A DNA stretch of 58,001 bases from JBFWML01 sp050251635 (GCA_050251635.1 JBFWML010000009.1:1-58001); one strand, 5' to 3'. Counted from the stretch's first letter, positions 31,062 to 40,057 are shown. Translations and numbers: made by a program. The notes: generated by a model from the sequence alone, not told the origin.

Positions 31062-31082
31062 TGAACCCAAAGGGAGCTGAAA

Positions 31083-31787
31083 ATGCAAACCGTTATCGAA
31101 AGAAGCTATGAACGGGGCACCGCCGAGCACGGCTGGCTTCGCGCCTATTTCGGCTTTAGTTTCGCCGAGTATCACAACCGCGAAAAAATGGGTTTTGGAG
31201 CGTTGCGGGTTTTTAACGACGATCTGATCGAGCCGGGCGGCAACTTTCCGCTGCACGGCCACGCCGATTATGAGGTGATGACCGTGGTGATCGACGGCGC
31301 GATCGAACACGGCGACACACTGGGTCATAGCCGCGTGATTCCCGCCGGGCAGGTGCAGCATATGACGACCGGCAGCGGCGTGCAACACAGCGAACGCAAC
31401 CCGCTCGATCGTACGCTCCATTCGCTGCAAATCTGGATTAAACCTAAGGCTAAAGGGCTCAAGCCCGCCTATCAATTCAGCGATTTTCCTTCGAATTATA
31501 TGGACGATCGGCTGGCGGTGCTGGTGGGCGGCCAAGCGGAAGATAAGGCGCTGATCATGCAGCAGGACGGACGGCTTTTGCGCGGGCGGTTTACGAAAAA
31601 AACCGTTTTAACCCACCGGCCCAAAAACCCGGCCCACGGGCTTTATCTGTTTGTCATTAACGGTTCCGCGCGGAGCGAAAACTTCTGGCTCAAACCCGGC
31701 GACAGCGCCGCGATAACGGATGCCGCCGAAATAACGCTGGAGCTGACCGAAGGGGCGGATATTCTGCTGATCGAAACGCCGCTTTAA
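31083..31787 (+). CDS. Pirin-family protein
   Basis: A 234-aa bicupin. The metal-binding N-terminal cupin shows LHGHADYEVMT (His-x-His and Glu ligands) and IPAGQVQHMTTGSGVQHSE, then LQIWIKP, all standard for the pirin/YhhW group. Some members have quercetin 2,3-dioxygenase activity; others are transcription cofactors; the role here is unknown. AAAGGGAG precedes the ATG. It diverges from the permease gene with only about 20 bp between starts, and shares TTAA at the stop with the NYN gene. Confidence 0.9.
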   Translation: MQTVIERSYERGTAEHGWLRAYFGFSFAEYHNREKMGFGALRVFNDDLIEPGGNFPLHGHADYEVMTVVIDGAIEHGDTLGHSRVIPAGQVQHMTTGSGVQHSERNPLDRTLHSLQIWIKPKAKGLKPAYQFSDFPSNYMDDRLAVLVGGQAEDKALIMQQDGRLLRGRFTKKTVLTHRPKNPAHGLYLFVINGSARSENFWLKPGDSAAITDAAEITLELTEGADILLIETPL

Positions 31788-32527
31788 CGCTTATCGCGGA
31801 TAAACAGATCGTACGAACCGTCTTCGCGGAAGTTGAGTTTTTGCATCTCAAACAGCTCGGTGGCTTCGACCAGTTTGCTCAGTTTGCGGTAGCCGTAGTT
31901 GCGCGAATCGAAGGAGCTTTGGTTGGCAATATGCGAACCCACATCGGAAATATGCGCCCAGCCGTTTTCGTCCGCCACCGCCTCCACCGCGCCGCGCAGC
32001 AGGCTAATCAGTTTGACATCCTGACTGAGATCGCGCTTGGTTTTGCGGGCACGGCCCTGACGGGGCGCGGCGGCCCCGGCGTCGATCGTCTCCGGCTCAA
32101 GGGCTTCTAAAAAGACAAATTTATCGCACGCGGCTTGCAGGGAATCGGGGGTTTTTTGCTCCCCGAAGCCGTACACCAGCAGGCCCGATTCCCGCAGCCG
32201 CATGGCCAGTTTGGTAAAGTCCGAATCGCTGGTAACCAGACAAAACCCGTCAAAACGCCCGGTATAAAGCAGGTCCATCGCGTCGATAATCATCGACGAA
32301 TCGGTGGAGTTCTTGCCCTTGGTGTAACTAAACTGCTGCATGGGGCTGATGGCGTATTCGTGCAACACGCTTTTCCACGGGGTCAGTTGCGGCGTGGTCC
32401 AGTCGCCGTAGGCGCGTTTCACGCTGGCTACGCCGTAGTTGGCAATCTCCCGGATCAGCGCCTCGCAGGCGGAGGCGTTGACGTTATCGGCGTCGATCAG
32501 CACCGCCAGTTTAATTCGTTGAGTCAC
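31784..32527 (-). CDS. NYN-domain nuclease with OST-HTH (LOTUS) domain
   Basis: A 247-aa protein starting at GTG 32527. The N-terminal NYN/PIN-like domain (about residues 5-145) has the acidic set AVLIDADNVN, DSSMIIDAMDLL and LVTSDSDFTKLA, which coordinate metal in this RNase family. The C-terminal domain (about 165-245; LLRGAVEAVADENGWAHI, YRKLSKLVEA, FEMQK) is an OST-HTH/LOTUS RNA-binding module. Bacterial LabA-type proteins of this build are thought to act in RNA processing. Its targets are unknown. Confidence 0.9.
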   Translation of the reverse strand: MTQRIKLAVLIDADNVNASACEALIREIANYGVASVKRAYGDWTTPQLTPWKSVLHEYAISPMQQFSYTKGKNSTDSSMIIDAMDLLYTGRFDGFCLVTSDSDFTKLAMRLRESGLLVYGFGEQKTPDSLQAACDKFVFLEALEPETIDAGAAAPRQGRARKTKRDLSQDVKLISLLRGAVEAVADENGWAHISDVGSHIANQSSFDSRNYGYRKLSKLVEATELFEMQKLNFREDGSYDLFIRDKR

Positions 32528-32593
32528 CCGCGCCGCCTTTTAAAAAAGTTGGGCGATTATACGGAACGTCACATATAAACCGACGCCTATCAT

Positions 32594-32788
32594 TTAGCGT
32601 TTCTCTTCCTCCAGCCCGTCTTGAGCAATTTCCTTCATGGCCTCATAGTGGCGACGCGCCTCCTCTACGGCAGCCTCAAGCTTAAACCCCTGCATCACTT
32701 TTCTATACAGCTCCGGTCTTTCTTTCCGCCAGTTGCGCAGCGTCTTGACATCCACGCCCAAGATTCCTGCCATGTCTCTTTGTGTCAT
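32594..32788 (-). CDS. Small helix-turn-helix protein
   Basis: A 64-aa protein with a helix-turn-helix at residues 1-22 (TQRDMAGILGVDVKTLRNWRK), of the kind found in transposase-like or Xre-like N-terminal domains, and a charged helical tail (EEARRHYEAMKEIAQDGLEEE). AAGG stands before the ATG. It lies alone at the left end of an AT-rich accessory patch, divergent from the outer-membrane protein gene by 150 bp. A regulator of that neighbour is possible; it may also be a remnant of a mobile gene. Confidence 0.6.
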   Translation of the reverse strand: MTQRDMAGILGVDVKTLRNWRKERPELYRKVMQGFKLEAAVEEARRHYEAMKEIAQDGLEEEKR

Positions 32789-32942
32789 CAGTCGCCCTTG
32801 TTTTAAGGCAATCTACATAACCCGCTCTAATGAAACAACAGGGGATTATTTCCCCCCAATAAACAATATGAAAGTATTTATTACCTATCATTTCAGTCAA
32901 TTGGGTAGCATTTCCCTATGAATGGAAGTTTTGGAGGAGTTG

Positions 32943-33707
32943 ATGAGGATTGTTGTTGTGCTGTTGATGTTTTTTGCAACGGTTGTGCTGGCTCAAGGCA
33001 ACGACGAGATTCGTCTTAAAGAACTGGAAATAGAAAAGCTCAAACTGGAATTGGAAAAAGAACGGCTTTTGCAACAACGGGCACAAAACCAACAGCCTGT
33101 AGTCAACGATCTGTTTATCGAAGAGCCGATCCCCCCATCAAACGATTACCCGCATACCTACAACGCTCCGCAAACGACCACGGACAAGCTCTATATCAAA
33201 TTTGATATGCCGGTAGCATCTAGCGGCACCTTCCGTAGCGAATACACGATCCGTATCGGCTACGACACCGAATCAGGCTCGTACACCGAAAGCGTCAAGC
33301 TCTCGGGCAGCAATATTGCGGTAGGCATACGCGCAAATGACGGCTGGCTGGAAATCGCCAAAACCCGTAAGAAATATGGGAACGAGGGGCAAAATTTTGA
33401 TGGCTGGGCGATCGGTGGCTTGATCCCGCTTGCGCATCAAGAAGATTCAACAGAGGTTTATCTCAGGGGCGGCATCGGAAAACAGACCACAAATGTTGAC
33501 TACATAGGTGACGTCACCGGAACGACATTTCTTGCGGGCTTTGAAGCCCACAGCAAAATTGCCAGCCATTTACGATTGATTGGCGCCCTTGAATGGGAAT
33601 ATACAAAATTTGAAAAAATCAAATTTGATAGCGAATTCATCAGCGCAAGCGAAGACTCATCAATTAATGCTTTTTCTCTCCGGATTGGCCTAGCTGCAAG
33701 TTTTTAG
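32943..33707 (+). CDS. Outer-membrane protein with N-terminal coiled coil
   Basis: A 254-aa exported protein; ATG 32943 chosen because GGAGGAG lies directly upstream. Signal peptide (VVVLLMFFATVVLA), then a charged coiled coil (about residues 22-52, IRLKELEIEKLKLELEKERL), a proline-rich linker, and a beta-strand-rich domain ending in RIGLAASF, a terminal Phe typical of outer-membrane barrels. The combination resembles small anchored porin-like proteins, but I cannot name the family. AT-rich codon use unlike the core suggests acquisition. Confidence 0.7.
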   Translation: MRIVVVLLMFFATVVLAQGNDEIRLKELEIEKLKLELEKERLLQQRAQNQQPVVNDLFIEEPIPPSNDYPHTYNAPQTTTDKLYIKFDMPVASSGTFRSEYTIRIGYDTESGSYTESVKLSGSNIAVGIRANDGWLEIAKTRKKYGNEGQNFDGWAIGGLIPLAHQEDSTEVYLRGGIGKQTTNVDYIGDVTGTTFLAGFEAHSKIASHLRLIGALEWEYTKFEKIKFDSEFISASEDSSINAFSLRIGLAASF

Positions 33708-34083
33708 ATGGCTGGCTTTGGGCAATGTTCCAGACCCGCCTTACCTTCTTCTCCAGCTCATCTAGCTTTTCTGCGCAGATTTCATAAATAACCTGCGCGT
33801 CGATATCAATATAGTGGTGGGTCAAAATCTCACGAGTTTTAATAATCTTGCTCCAATAAAGCCTGTCAGCAGCTTGCAGCAGAAGCCCCGGCTCTCTTTT
33901 ATCGATATTTTTAATCGCTTCGCCTATGCTTTGCAGCCGCATGGAAATCGCGTCCAGCTTGTCGATCCCGGCATCGTCAGCCAAAAAATCGTCACTGTCG
34001 CCAATGTCTTCGAATCGTCTTTTAATCAATGTGATGGATTCCAGCACAAACCTTAAAAGCTCCAAAATTCCGGCCTTATCCAT
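33664..34083 (-). CDS. hepT: HepT-type HEPN-domain toxin
   Basis: A 139-aa helical protein (DUF86/HEPN). The RNase or NMP-acceptor motif R-x4-H appears as KTREILTHHYIDID (about residues 81-94), where Arg and His are the catalytic pair and the nearby Tyr is the site AMPylated by the partner. The start ATG 34083 has AGAGG six bases before it and lies inside the end of the nucleotidyltransferase gene. The 3' end runs 44 bp into the convergent outer-membrane gene. It forms a HepT/MntA toxin-antitoxin system with the upstream gene. Confidence 0.88.
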   Translation of the reverse strand: MDKAGILELLRFVLESITLIKRRFEDIGDSDDFLADDAGIDKLDAISMRLQSIGEAIKNIDKREPGLLLQAADRLYWSKIIKTREILTHHYIDIDAQVIYEICAEKLDELEKKVRRVWNIAQSQPSKNLQLGQSGEKKH

Positions 34084-34372
34084 ACACAACCTCTTTTTGG
34101 ATATTCGAAAAAATCACGGGGTTGTTGTTAGGATGGCGGTAGAACAGATCGATTTTTTGATGAAAGAGCGTTTCCAGATAAACCCAAAGCCCTGCAATAT
34201 TGTCGAAATTCTTCTCGCGGAACTCAACATAAAAATCCAAATCGCTGCCTTCATGCTCTGCGCCTTTGGCATAGCTTCCAAAAAGGCCGATTTTCTCAAC
34301 CCCGAAATGCTGCTGAAGGTAGGGTTTTTGGCGTTGGATCTCGCCGAGAATACTGTGTGCATTCAACGCCAT
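34076..34372 (-). CDS. mntA: MntA-type nucleotidyltransferase antitoxin
   Basis: A 98-aa minimal nucleotidyltransferase: GLFGSYAKGAEHEGSDLDFYV (seen as GLFGSYAKG and SDLDFYVEF) gives the GSx10DxD active site. MntA proteins polyadenylate/AMPylate a tyrosine of HepT and thereby silence it. AAGGAGG precedes the ATG. The gene overlaps hepT by 8 bp, so antitoxin is made first and the toxin is coupled to it. Confidence 0.9.
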   Translation of the reverse strand: MALNAHSILGEIQRQKPYLQQHFGVEKIGLFGSYAKGAEHEGSDLDFYVEFREKNFDNIAGLWVYLETLFHQKIDLFYRHPNNNPVIFSNIQKEVVYG

Positions 34373-34375
34373 CGA

Positions 34376-34416
34376 ACCCTCCTTTTTGGGGGAAATTATA
34401 ACCCAAAAAGGAGGGT
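34376..34416. promoter_or_regulatory. 15-bp palindrome spanning the mntA-hepT promoter
   Basis: ACCCTCCTTTTTGGG (34376-34390) and its exact complement (34402-34416) flank 11 bp that hold the leftward -10 box TATAAT (34395-34400). A TTGTTG at 34419-34424 (complement) gives an 18-bp spacer. The left arm contains the mntA ribosome-binding site. The layout suits autoregulation at DNA level, or an mRNA hairpin masking the ribosome-binding site. Confidence 0.62.
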
Positions 34417-34427
34417 GGCAACAAAAT

Positions 34428-35099
34428 TTAGGGTTCCACCACCGTCAGATCGTACTGCAGCCAGCCCTGCAAACCGTCGCGGTACCAGAGCATTTTTTCC
34501 GGCGGGTAACCCTGTTTGATCAGCCAGCCCATCATAATTGTGGATTGGGCGCACCACGCGCCGTTGCAGAAAAAGAGTGCGGTTTTGGCCTTGGAGAAGT
34601 CGTATTTGCCGCCCTTGCGGGTCACACCCAGCTTGGCCAGCGCCGCGTCGTGTTTGTCGCCAAACTGCTCAGGTTCGCTCACATGCAAAAACGACACGCT
34701 CACCGCCGTGGGAATGGTCATCTGCTCGTACCACATCTCCATGCGCGAATCGACCAGCGCAAAAGCGGGGTCTTTGTAGTGATCGCGGATAAACTCCACA
34801 ACCTCCACCTCCCCCACGGTCTGCACCTTGGGGTGAAACCGCATGGGCGTGACCTTGCCGAAGGTGGTGATAAAGCTCTTTTTGCACTCTTCCGGTGCCA
34901 GTTCCGAGGCCCACTCCCCGCCCCAGAGGGTATCGGGCGTGAAGCTCATGGCCCCCTTTTCGCACGCGGGGTCGATCTGACGCTTGATCGCCAGCGGCTC
35001 GCCCTTGTGCTCAATCACAATCCCTTCGCGCAGCGACCACTCTTTTTCTTGAGCGATCAGCAGCGCCGCTGCAGCCATCCACACCATCCACAATCGCAT
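34428..35099 (-). CDS. Exported rhodanese-like protein
   Basis: A 223-aa protein, started at ATG 35099 with AAAAAGGAG upstream. Signal peptide (LWMVWMAAAALLIA), an N-terminal domain of unknown type (about 20-110) and a C-terminal rhodanese domain (about 115-215): VDSRMEMWY, TAVSVSF, and the active-site loop FFCNGAWCAQS with two cysteines rather than one. The latter form is common in periplasmic rhodaneses of this phylum, and may transfer sulfane sulfur or act in disulfide chemistry. It would suit a sulfur-metabolising host, but no pathway partner lies beside it. Confidence 0.82.
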   Translation of the reverse strand: MRLWMVWMAAAALLIAQEKEWSLREGIVIEHKGEPLAIKRQIDPACEKGAMSFTPDTLWGGEWASELAPEECKKSFITTFGKVTPMRFHPKVQTVGEVEVVEFIRDHYKDPAFALVDSRMEMWYEQMTIPTAVSVSFLHVSEPEQFGDKHDAALAKLGVTRKGGKYDFSKAKTALFFCNGAWCAQSTIMMGWLIKQGYPPEKMLWYRDGLQGWLQYDLTVVEP

Positions 35100-35192
35100 G
35101 AAAACTCCTTTTTCGGGTTTTAACGATTGTAGAGGGCGTGCGTAAAAAGGGCGTAAATCTAGCGCATGAATCGACCGCACACGCTGCGGGCG

Positions 35193-36530
35193 CTACTTTA
35201 ACGGAGCAATATCTTTGACCTTGAGCGTTCCCGCTGCGGTACCGTCGGATTTCCAGAGGCTACTAGAACCTCCATCAGGGCCGATGAAAAGCAGTGCGCC
35301 GCCGGCAACGCCTTTGACCTCAGGATAGGGGCCCGGCGAGGGGTTGGTCCACAGCTCCTGCGTACCCGCTTCGGTGCCGTCGGACACCCAGAGTTTGTAA
35401 TCGGCGCTAAAAAGGAACCTATTGTTAACGGCTGTCAGATTATCGGGCGCAGCAGAAACGATCTCTTTGACCACAACCGTGCCCGCCGTGGTGCCGTCGG
35501 TTTTCCAGAGTGTTTTGTCAACCTTGAGATAGAGCGTATTGCCGACAACGGCCAACTGATCAATATCTTGAGTAAAACCGTCTTTAACCAAAACAGTACC
35601 CGCCTCGGTGCCGTCGGATTTCCAGAGTTCGCCGCTGCCGGTCGTCGTCCAAGCCACAAAATAGAGCCTGTTATTAAAAACTGTCATATAGGAGGGGTAC
35701 GACTCCGCCGTGCCGGGGTAGATGTCTTTAACCAAAACAGTGCCCGCTTCGGTGCCGTCGGTTTTCCAGAGTTCGGTACCGGAATCGGGATGATAGGCCG
35801 AAAAATAGAGCTTATTATTATAAGCCCTCAGATAGTCAGGATAGGACTCTCCGCCGGGATGAATGTCTTTAACCATCACCGTGCCCGCTTCGGTGCCGTC
35901 GGATTTCCAGAGCTCTCTTTTGGTGGCGAGACCCGTAATAGCTGTAAAGTAGAGCACACCATTGGCGACCGTCAGATCATCGGGGTTGGAGCCGCACTCA
36001 CCTTCACAGCCCGTGGTGGTGTTGATATTTTTGACCATCTTGGTGCCTTCGGCAGTGCCGTCACTCACCCAGAGTTCACGGCCATGGATACCGTCAAAGG
36101 CGCTAAAATAGAGCTTGTTGTTAAAAGCGAGCGGGCTGGAGAGGTAAGATTCGCAGTTATTGGAGCAAGTATCTTTAACCATCACCGTGCCCGCCTCGGT
36201 GCCGTCGGATTTCCAAAGCTCTCTGCTATGGGTGCCGTCATCGGCTGTAAAGTAGATCGTCTCGCCGATCGCCGCCAACACATAAGGTGCGGAACTTGCG
36301 GAACCGGGATTGATGTCTTTAACCATCCGTGTGCCCGCTTCGGTGCCGTCGGATACCCAAAGTTCAGAACCGTTGGCATCATAGGCGCTGAAAAAAAGCT
36401 GCCGTGGCTGATTAGAAACATTATCGCCGGCAGAATCCAGATTATCACCCCCGCCCGAACCCCCGCCGCCGCACGCGCTCAAAACCAGCGCAAGCGCCGT
36501 CATTAGGCCCATTAAAACACCCTGTCTCAT
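35193..36530 (-). CDS. ELWxxDGT-repeat lipoprotein
   Basis: A 445-aa lipoprotein: signal peptide with lipobox LSAC (about residue 20) and a Gly/Ser linker, then nine repeats of about 45 residues centred on ELWxSDGTEAGTxxVKDI. The repeats form a beta-propeller-like array; at the DNA level they appear as recurring GGTGCCGTCGG blocks about 130-150 bp apart. The ELWxxDGT family is found in secreted proteins with unknown ligands. It stands upstream of nothing obvious: the two-component genes lie on the same strand on the other side and may regulate it. Confidence 0.9.
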   Translation of the reverse strand: MRQGVLMGLMTALALVLSACGGGGSGGGDNLDSAGDNVSNQPRQLFFSAYDANGSELWVSDGTEAGTRMVKDINPGSASSAPYVLAAIGETIYFTADDGTHSRELWKSDGTEAGTVMVKDTCSNNCESYLSSPLAFNNKLYFSAFDGIHGRELWVSDGTAEGTKMVKNINTTTGCEGECGSNPDDLTVANGVLYFTAITGLATKRELWKSDGTEAGTVMVKDIHPGGESYPDYLRAYNNKLYFSAYHPDSGTELWKTDGTEAGTVLVKDIYPGTAESYPSYMTVFNNRLYFVAWTTTGSGELWKSDGTEAGTVLVKDGFTQDIDQLAVVGNTLYLKVDKTLWKTDGTTAGTVVVKEIVSAAPDNLTAVNNRFLFSADYKLWVSDGTEAGTQELWTNPSPGPYPEVKGVAGGALLFIGPDGGSSSLWKSDGTAAGTLKVKDIAPLK

Positions 36531-36565
36531 TTCGGAACCCCCTATTAAAGAAAAGTTCCGAAAAT

Positions 36566-37276
36566 CTATCCGTTCGGTGTCATATCCGTGTCATGAAGAT
36601 GAAGCAGGTAACCCATATCGAGGATGTTCTCGATGGTGCAGGCGGGCAGCTTTTTGCGCAGGCTCGTAATAATATTGCGCAAAGAGCCGTGGTTGACCAG
36701 GTCGGGGTCCGCCCAGAGCAGGCCCGCCAGTTCGCCGTGCCCCACCGCGCTGCCCGCCGAAGCGATCAGCCGCGCGGCGACAATCCGCTCCTTAGGAGTG
36801 AGGGGCACGTAGGCGCCTTGGTGCATGGGCAGTCCCGTTTGAGCACAAAGGCTTAAGGCAGATTTTTTGGGTTTGGGGGGCGCAAACTCCGGTTTTTTAA
36901 GCGCGGCGGCGGCCATAGAGAGCGCAATCTCGATCTCCTTTTGTCCAAAGGGTTTGGCCACAAAAAAGACCGGATCGGTCCCGATCGCTTCGGCAACCGT
37001 CTGGCGATCGGTGTGGGCGGTCATAAAGATCACCGCAGGCCGGTGCGTATTACCGGGTAACGATCTGGCCAGCTGAATGCCGTCTTCGGGGCCTAGGATA
37101 TTAATATCCAAAAAGAGCACCTGCACCCTGTCGGCGGCCAAGGCGCGGCGGGTCTCTTCGGCGCTTAGGGCCACAAAGGCAACCCGGTGGCCCAGCGCCT
37201 CCGCGCACTCCTTGACCATACAGGCCGCCCAGGGCTCGTCTTCGACAATACCGATACTGAGCAAATTACTTGACAT
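36566..37276 (-). CDS. Response regulator with winged-helix output
   Basis: A 236-aa protein, started at ATG 37276 because this overlaps the end of the kinase gene by 11 bp. Receiver domain (about 1-125) with acidic pair IVEDEP, phospho-acceptor in LFLDINI (about residue 53), Thr in FMTAHT and Lys in VAKPFG. Output domain (about 160-230) reads as an OmpR-like winged helix (LTPKERIVAARLIA; SLRNIITSLRKKL). It would control genes in response to the neighbouring kinase. Confidence 0.87.
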   Translation of the reverse strand: MSSNLLSIGIVEDEPWAACMVKECAEALGHRVAFVALSAEETRRALAADRVQVLFLDINILGPEDGIQLARSLPGNTHRPAVIFMTAHTDRQTVAEAIGTDPVFFVAKPFGQKEIEIALSMAAAALKKPEFAPPKPKKSALSLCAQTGLPMHQGAYVPLTPKERIVAARLIASAGSAVGHGELAGLLWADPDLVNHGSLRNIITSLRKKLPACTIENILDMGYLLHLHDTDMTPNG

Positions 37277-39089
37277 CGAACTCCAGTTCAAAACAAACCC
37301 CCCTATCCCGCCAAAAACGCAGCCGCGCATTGGGCAGCCGCCGCGCAGTCTGATCGATAATGGTCATTCCCATCCCCTTGGATGCCGCAAGCTCCTTTTG
37401 GGGGCTATCTGCACCGTTGTCCCGAACCAGCAGCCTAACGCGCCCGCCCGTTTGCTGCGAAACCAGCGTAAGCAGCAGTCCTTCAGCCCCGGCGGGGCGG
37501 GCGTGTTTAAGCGCATTGATCAACACCTCCACCCCAATCATCCCCACCGCCGACGCGTGATCCATCTTGAGCGTAAAGGGTTCGATCCGCGTCTGGATCG
37601 TTGCCTTGGCCCCCTCCATCGTCGCCACAATCTCCTGCGCCAAACGGGCCAAATAGCGATCCATCTCCACCTGCCCTAGGTGCTCGGAAGCATACAGCAG
37701 TTCGTGCACCGCCGCAATGGAGCGGACTTTGGCCGAACTCTCCTGCAATGCCTTTTTGGCATCGGGGTGGGTGGCGCGTCTGGACTCGGCATAAAGCAGC
37801 CCCATAATGGACTGCAGGTTGTTGCGCACCCGGTGGTGCACCTCGCCAAAGAGCAGGTTGCGCTCCTCGAGAGCTTGGGTTAGCTGCCGGTTGGCCGAAG
37901 CCAGGTCACGGGTGCGTGCTTCAACCTTCAAACTGAGCTCCTCGGCCCGCGACGCTTCAAACTGCGCCAGCTGCTGCTGCGTGGCGATTTGACTGGTCTG
38001 CACCAGATGGAACCGGTAGGCCAGCAGAAGCGAAAAGAGCGTCAACTCCACAAGGGAGCCGCCGATAAGGGCAAATTTGGCAAAGGACATATAATCCATC
38101 AACCCCATCGCCATCATGGACATCAACGAAAGCACAATCAAATAGATCAGCAGCGCCAATAGATAATACTTGGCGGCCTTAACCCCCTTCCTCCACGAAA
38201 GGATCGCCAGCACCACAAAAAAGGGGGAGAAGAACATCCCCACCGCATTGCCTATCTGGTAGCCGCCCTTGAGATCAAACACAATCCACACGGCCGCTAC
38301 CACCAACACAACAGCCAGAGCCTGCGCAATGCGCGCCAGTACCGGAAAATGGGTGCGCGTCTCCAAAACGGCGATGGAGTAGAGACTAAAAAACGCATAC
38401 CCCAGCGGGAAGGAAGCCTGCAGCCAGTAGTACCAGTCGGCGCTAAAGATATAAACCCAGAAATCACTGTACAAAAGCGTCCACAATCCAAAAAAGAAGG
38501 TGTGGCCCACATAGTGGCCGTAGGCCGCATCCCTTAATGAAAAAAACAAAAAGAGGTTGTAAATCACCATAATACCCACAGCCCCGAAGTAGAGCAGGAA
38601 AAAGGCGGTGTAAAAGGCGGTCTTATCCCTGTACGCGGCTTCATCAAGCAATTTGAAAGCGCCAAAGGGCGGCAGGCGGCTTTCGTAGTGAACATACACC
38701 TCGATCGACTCGCCGGGGGCCATCCGGGCGGCGACCGTCGGCAACACGGCTTGGAGCGATCGCTCCCGTAGGGGAACATGTAGACCGTTGGGGTGAAATT
38801 CGACGCCCGTTTGGCGAATGAGATAAAAATCGCAACGCTGGGTGGAATATCCGCTCGAAGCCAGATAGTAAACCAAAGCTTCCGGTTGCGGATTTTCGAT
38901 ACGAAAGCGAAACCAGTGGCCGCCAAGGTCGTAACCCAACGCAAAGCTTTCCCCCATCGACTCCCACCCCGCAAGCGTTCGCACCGTCTCGAAGCCTTGA
39001 TCGCTTTTGAGATGCTCAAGCCAAAGCGTCTGGGCCGAAAGAGTCAGCGGCAAAAGCAGCGCCGCAACCGCCAGATAAAAGGGGCGCAT
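37266..39089 (-). CDS. 7TMR-DISM sensor histidine kinase (HisKA_2 type)
   Basis: A 607-aa kinase. Signal peptide, an extracellular 7TMR-DISMED2 domain (about 25-165), seven membrane spans (about 180-375), a coiled coil (about 375-405) and a kinase core with the HisKA_2 phospho-site EVHHRVRNNLQSI (about 412-424), N-box EVLINALKHA, RDNGAD and GMGMTIID. The extracellular domain usually binds carbohydrates or small ligands. It overlaps moaA upstream by one base and the response regulator downstream by 11 bp, so the three are in one transcript. Confidence 0.9.
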   Translation of the reverse strand: MRPFYLAVAALLLPLTLSAQTLWLEHLKSDQGFETVRTLAGWESMGESFALGYDLGGHWFRFRIENPQPEALVYYLASSGYSTQRCDFYLIRQTGVEFHPNGLHVPLRERSLQAVLPTVAARMAPGESIEVYVHYESRLPPFGAFKLLDEAAYRDKTAFYTAFFLLYFGAVGIMVIYNLFLFFSLRDAAYGHYVGHTFFFGLWTLLYSDFWVYIFSADWYYWLQASFPLGYAFFSLYSIAVLETRTHFPVLARIAQALAVVLVVAAVWIVFDLKGGYQIGNAVGMFFSPFFVVLAILSWRKGVKAAKYYLLALLIYLIVLSLMSMMAMGLMDYMSFAKFALIGGSLVELTLFSLLLAYRFHLVQTSQIATQQQLAQFEASRAEELSLKVEARTRDLASANRQLTQALEERNLLFGEVHHRVRNNLQSIMGLLYAESRRATHPDAKKALQESSAKVRSIAAVHELLYASEHLGQVEMDRYLARLAQEIVATMEGAKATIQTRIEPFTLKMDHASAVGMIGVEVLINALKHARPAGAEGLLLTLVSQQTGGRVRLLVRDNGADSPQKELAASKGMGMTIIDQTARRLPNARLRFWRDRGVCFELEFDVK

Positions 39090-40057
39090 CAGCCCCCCGT
39101 CATATAAAAGGCACGATCGGAACTCTCCGTCGTTTCGGCACTCCAGCGGTTTTTTTCGGGCTTGTTCGCCAAGACGGTTTTGAGTACCGCCACCGCGCCG
39201 GGCACGTCGCCTGATTGCACCCGCTCTTTGATGCTCATCGCTTCGTCAAAGTAGAGGCAGGGGATCAAAAACCCTTCGGCGGTCAGGCGGATGCGGTTGC
39301 AGCTTTGGCAGAACTTTTCCAGGTGCGGTTCGATGATGCCAAACTCGTAGCCGTCCGCCAGCCGGTAGGTGACCGCCGGGCTGGAGGGGTCTTTGTTGGC
39401 AACTGCATCAAAGGGGTGCTGGGCGCGGATAATCTCCAAAATCTCCGCCGAAAGCATCCCTTTAACGTGTTTGTTGGCGTGGCTGTTTTCCATAAATTCG
39501 ATATAACGCACGGGGATATTGCGCGCCCTGCACCACTCCAAAATATCGACAATCTCGCCGTCGTTAATGCCCCGCATGGGCACCATGTTGATCTTCACCT
39601 TCAGCCCCGCCTTGAGGCTGGCTTCAATGCCTTCGAGTACCGGGGTCAGCACATCGCGGTTGGCGATCCGCCCGGCCACGTCGCGTTTCAGCGAATCGAG
39701 CGAAATATTGATGCGTTTAAGTCCTGCGGCTTTAAACCGATCGGCCAGTTCCGCCATGCGGTGCCCGTTGGTTGTCAGCGCCAAGTCGATATGCGGCGCG
39801 TAATCGGTGATCATCTTAAGAAAGGCATCCAGCCCTTCGCGCAGGGTCGGTTCGCCGCCGGTGATGCGGATTTTGGTGATGCCTTCGTCGATCGCGGCTT
39901 TCACAAACAAGAAAAGATCTTCGTAAGAAAGGATATTTTCTTTAGGCACCCAGCTGAGCGGTTTGTCGGGCATGCAGTACAAACAGCGGAAATTGCACCG
40001 CTCGGTGACGGAGATGCGCAAATAGTTGACCGTGCGGCCGTGCTGGTCAATCAGCAT
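39089..40057 (-). CDS. moaA: GTP 3',8-cyclase MoaA
   Basis: A 322-aa radical-SAM enzyme that starts molybdenum-cofactor synthesis from GTP. N-terminal cluster motif CNFRCLYC (about residues 20-27), GGEPTLR for SAM binding, a second 4Fe-4S site CQSC-x13-C (CQSCNRIRLTAEGFLIPC, about 256-273) for GTP, and the C-terminal Gly-Gly that is required for activity. All are present. Overlaps the 112-aa lipoprotein gene by 11 bp and the kinase gene by one base. Confidence 0.96.
   Translation of the reverse strand: MLIDQHGRTVNYLRISVTERCNFRCLYCMPDKPLSWVPKENILSYEDLFLFVKAAIDEGITKIRITGGEPTLREGLDAFLKMITDYAPHIDLALTTNGHRMAELADRFKAAGLKRINISLDSLKRDVAGRIANRDVLTPVLEGIEASLKAGLKVKINMVPMRGINDGEIVDILEWCRARNIPVRYIEFMENSHANKHVKGMLSAEILEIIRAQHPFDAVANKDPSSPAVTYRLADGYEFGIIEPHLEKFCQSCNRIRLTAEGFLIPCLYFDEAMSIKERVQSGDVPGAVAVLKTVLANKPEKNRWSAETTESSDRAFYMTGG

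Noticed and set aside
31062..31535. N-terminal extension of the permease frame by about 158 residues
   Set aside because: It is antisense to the pirin gene, polar in composition, and the family starts near the FLNNLW segment.
35200..36500. CRISPR-like or minisatellite repeat in DNA
   Set aside because: The recurring DNA blocks encode the ELWxxDGT protein repeats in frame and differ at synonymous positions.
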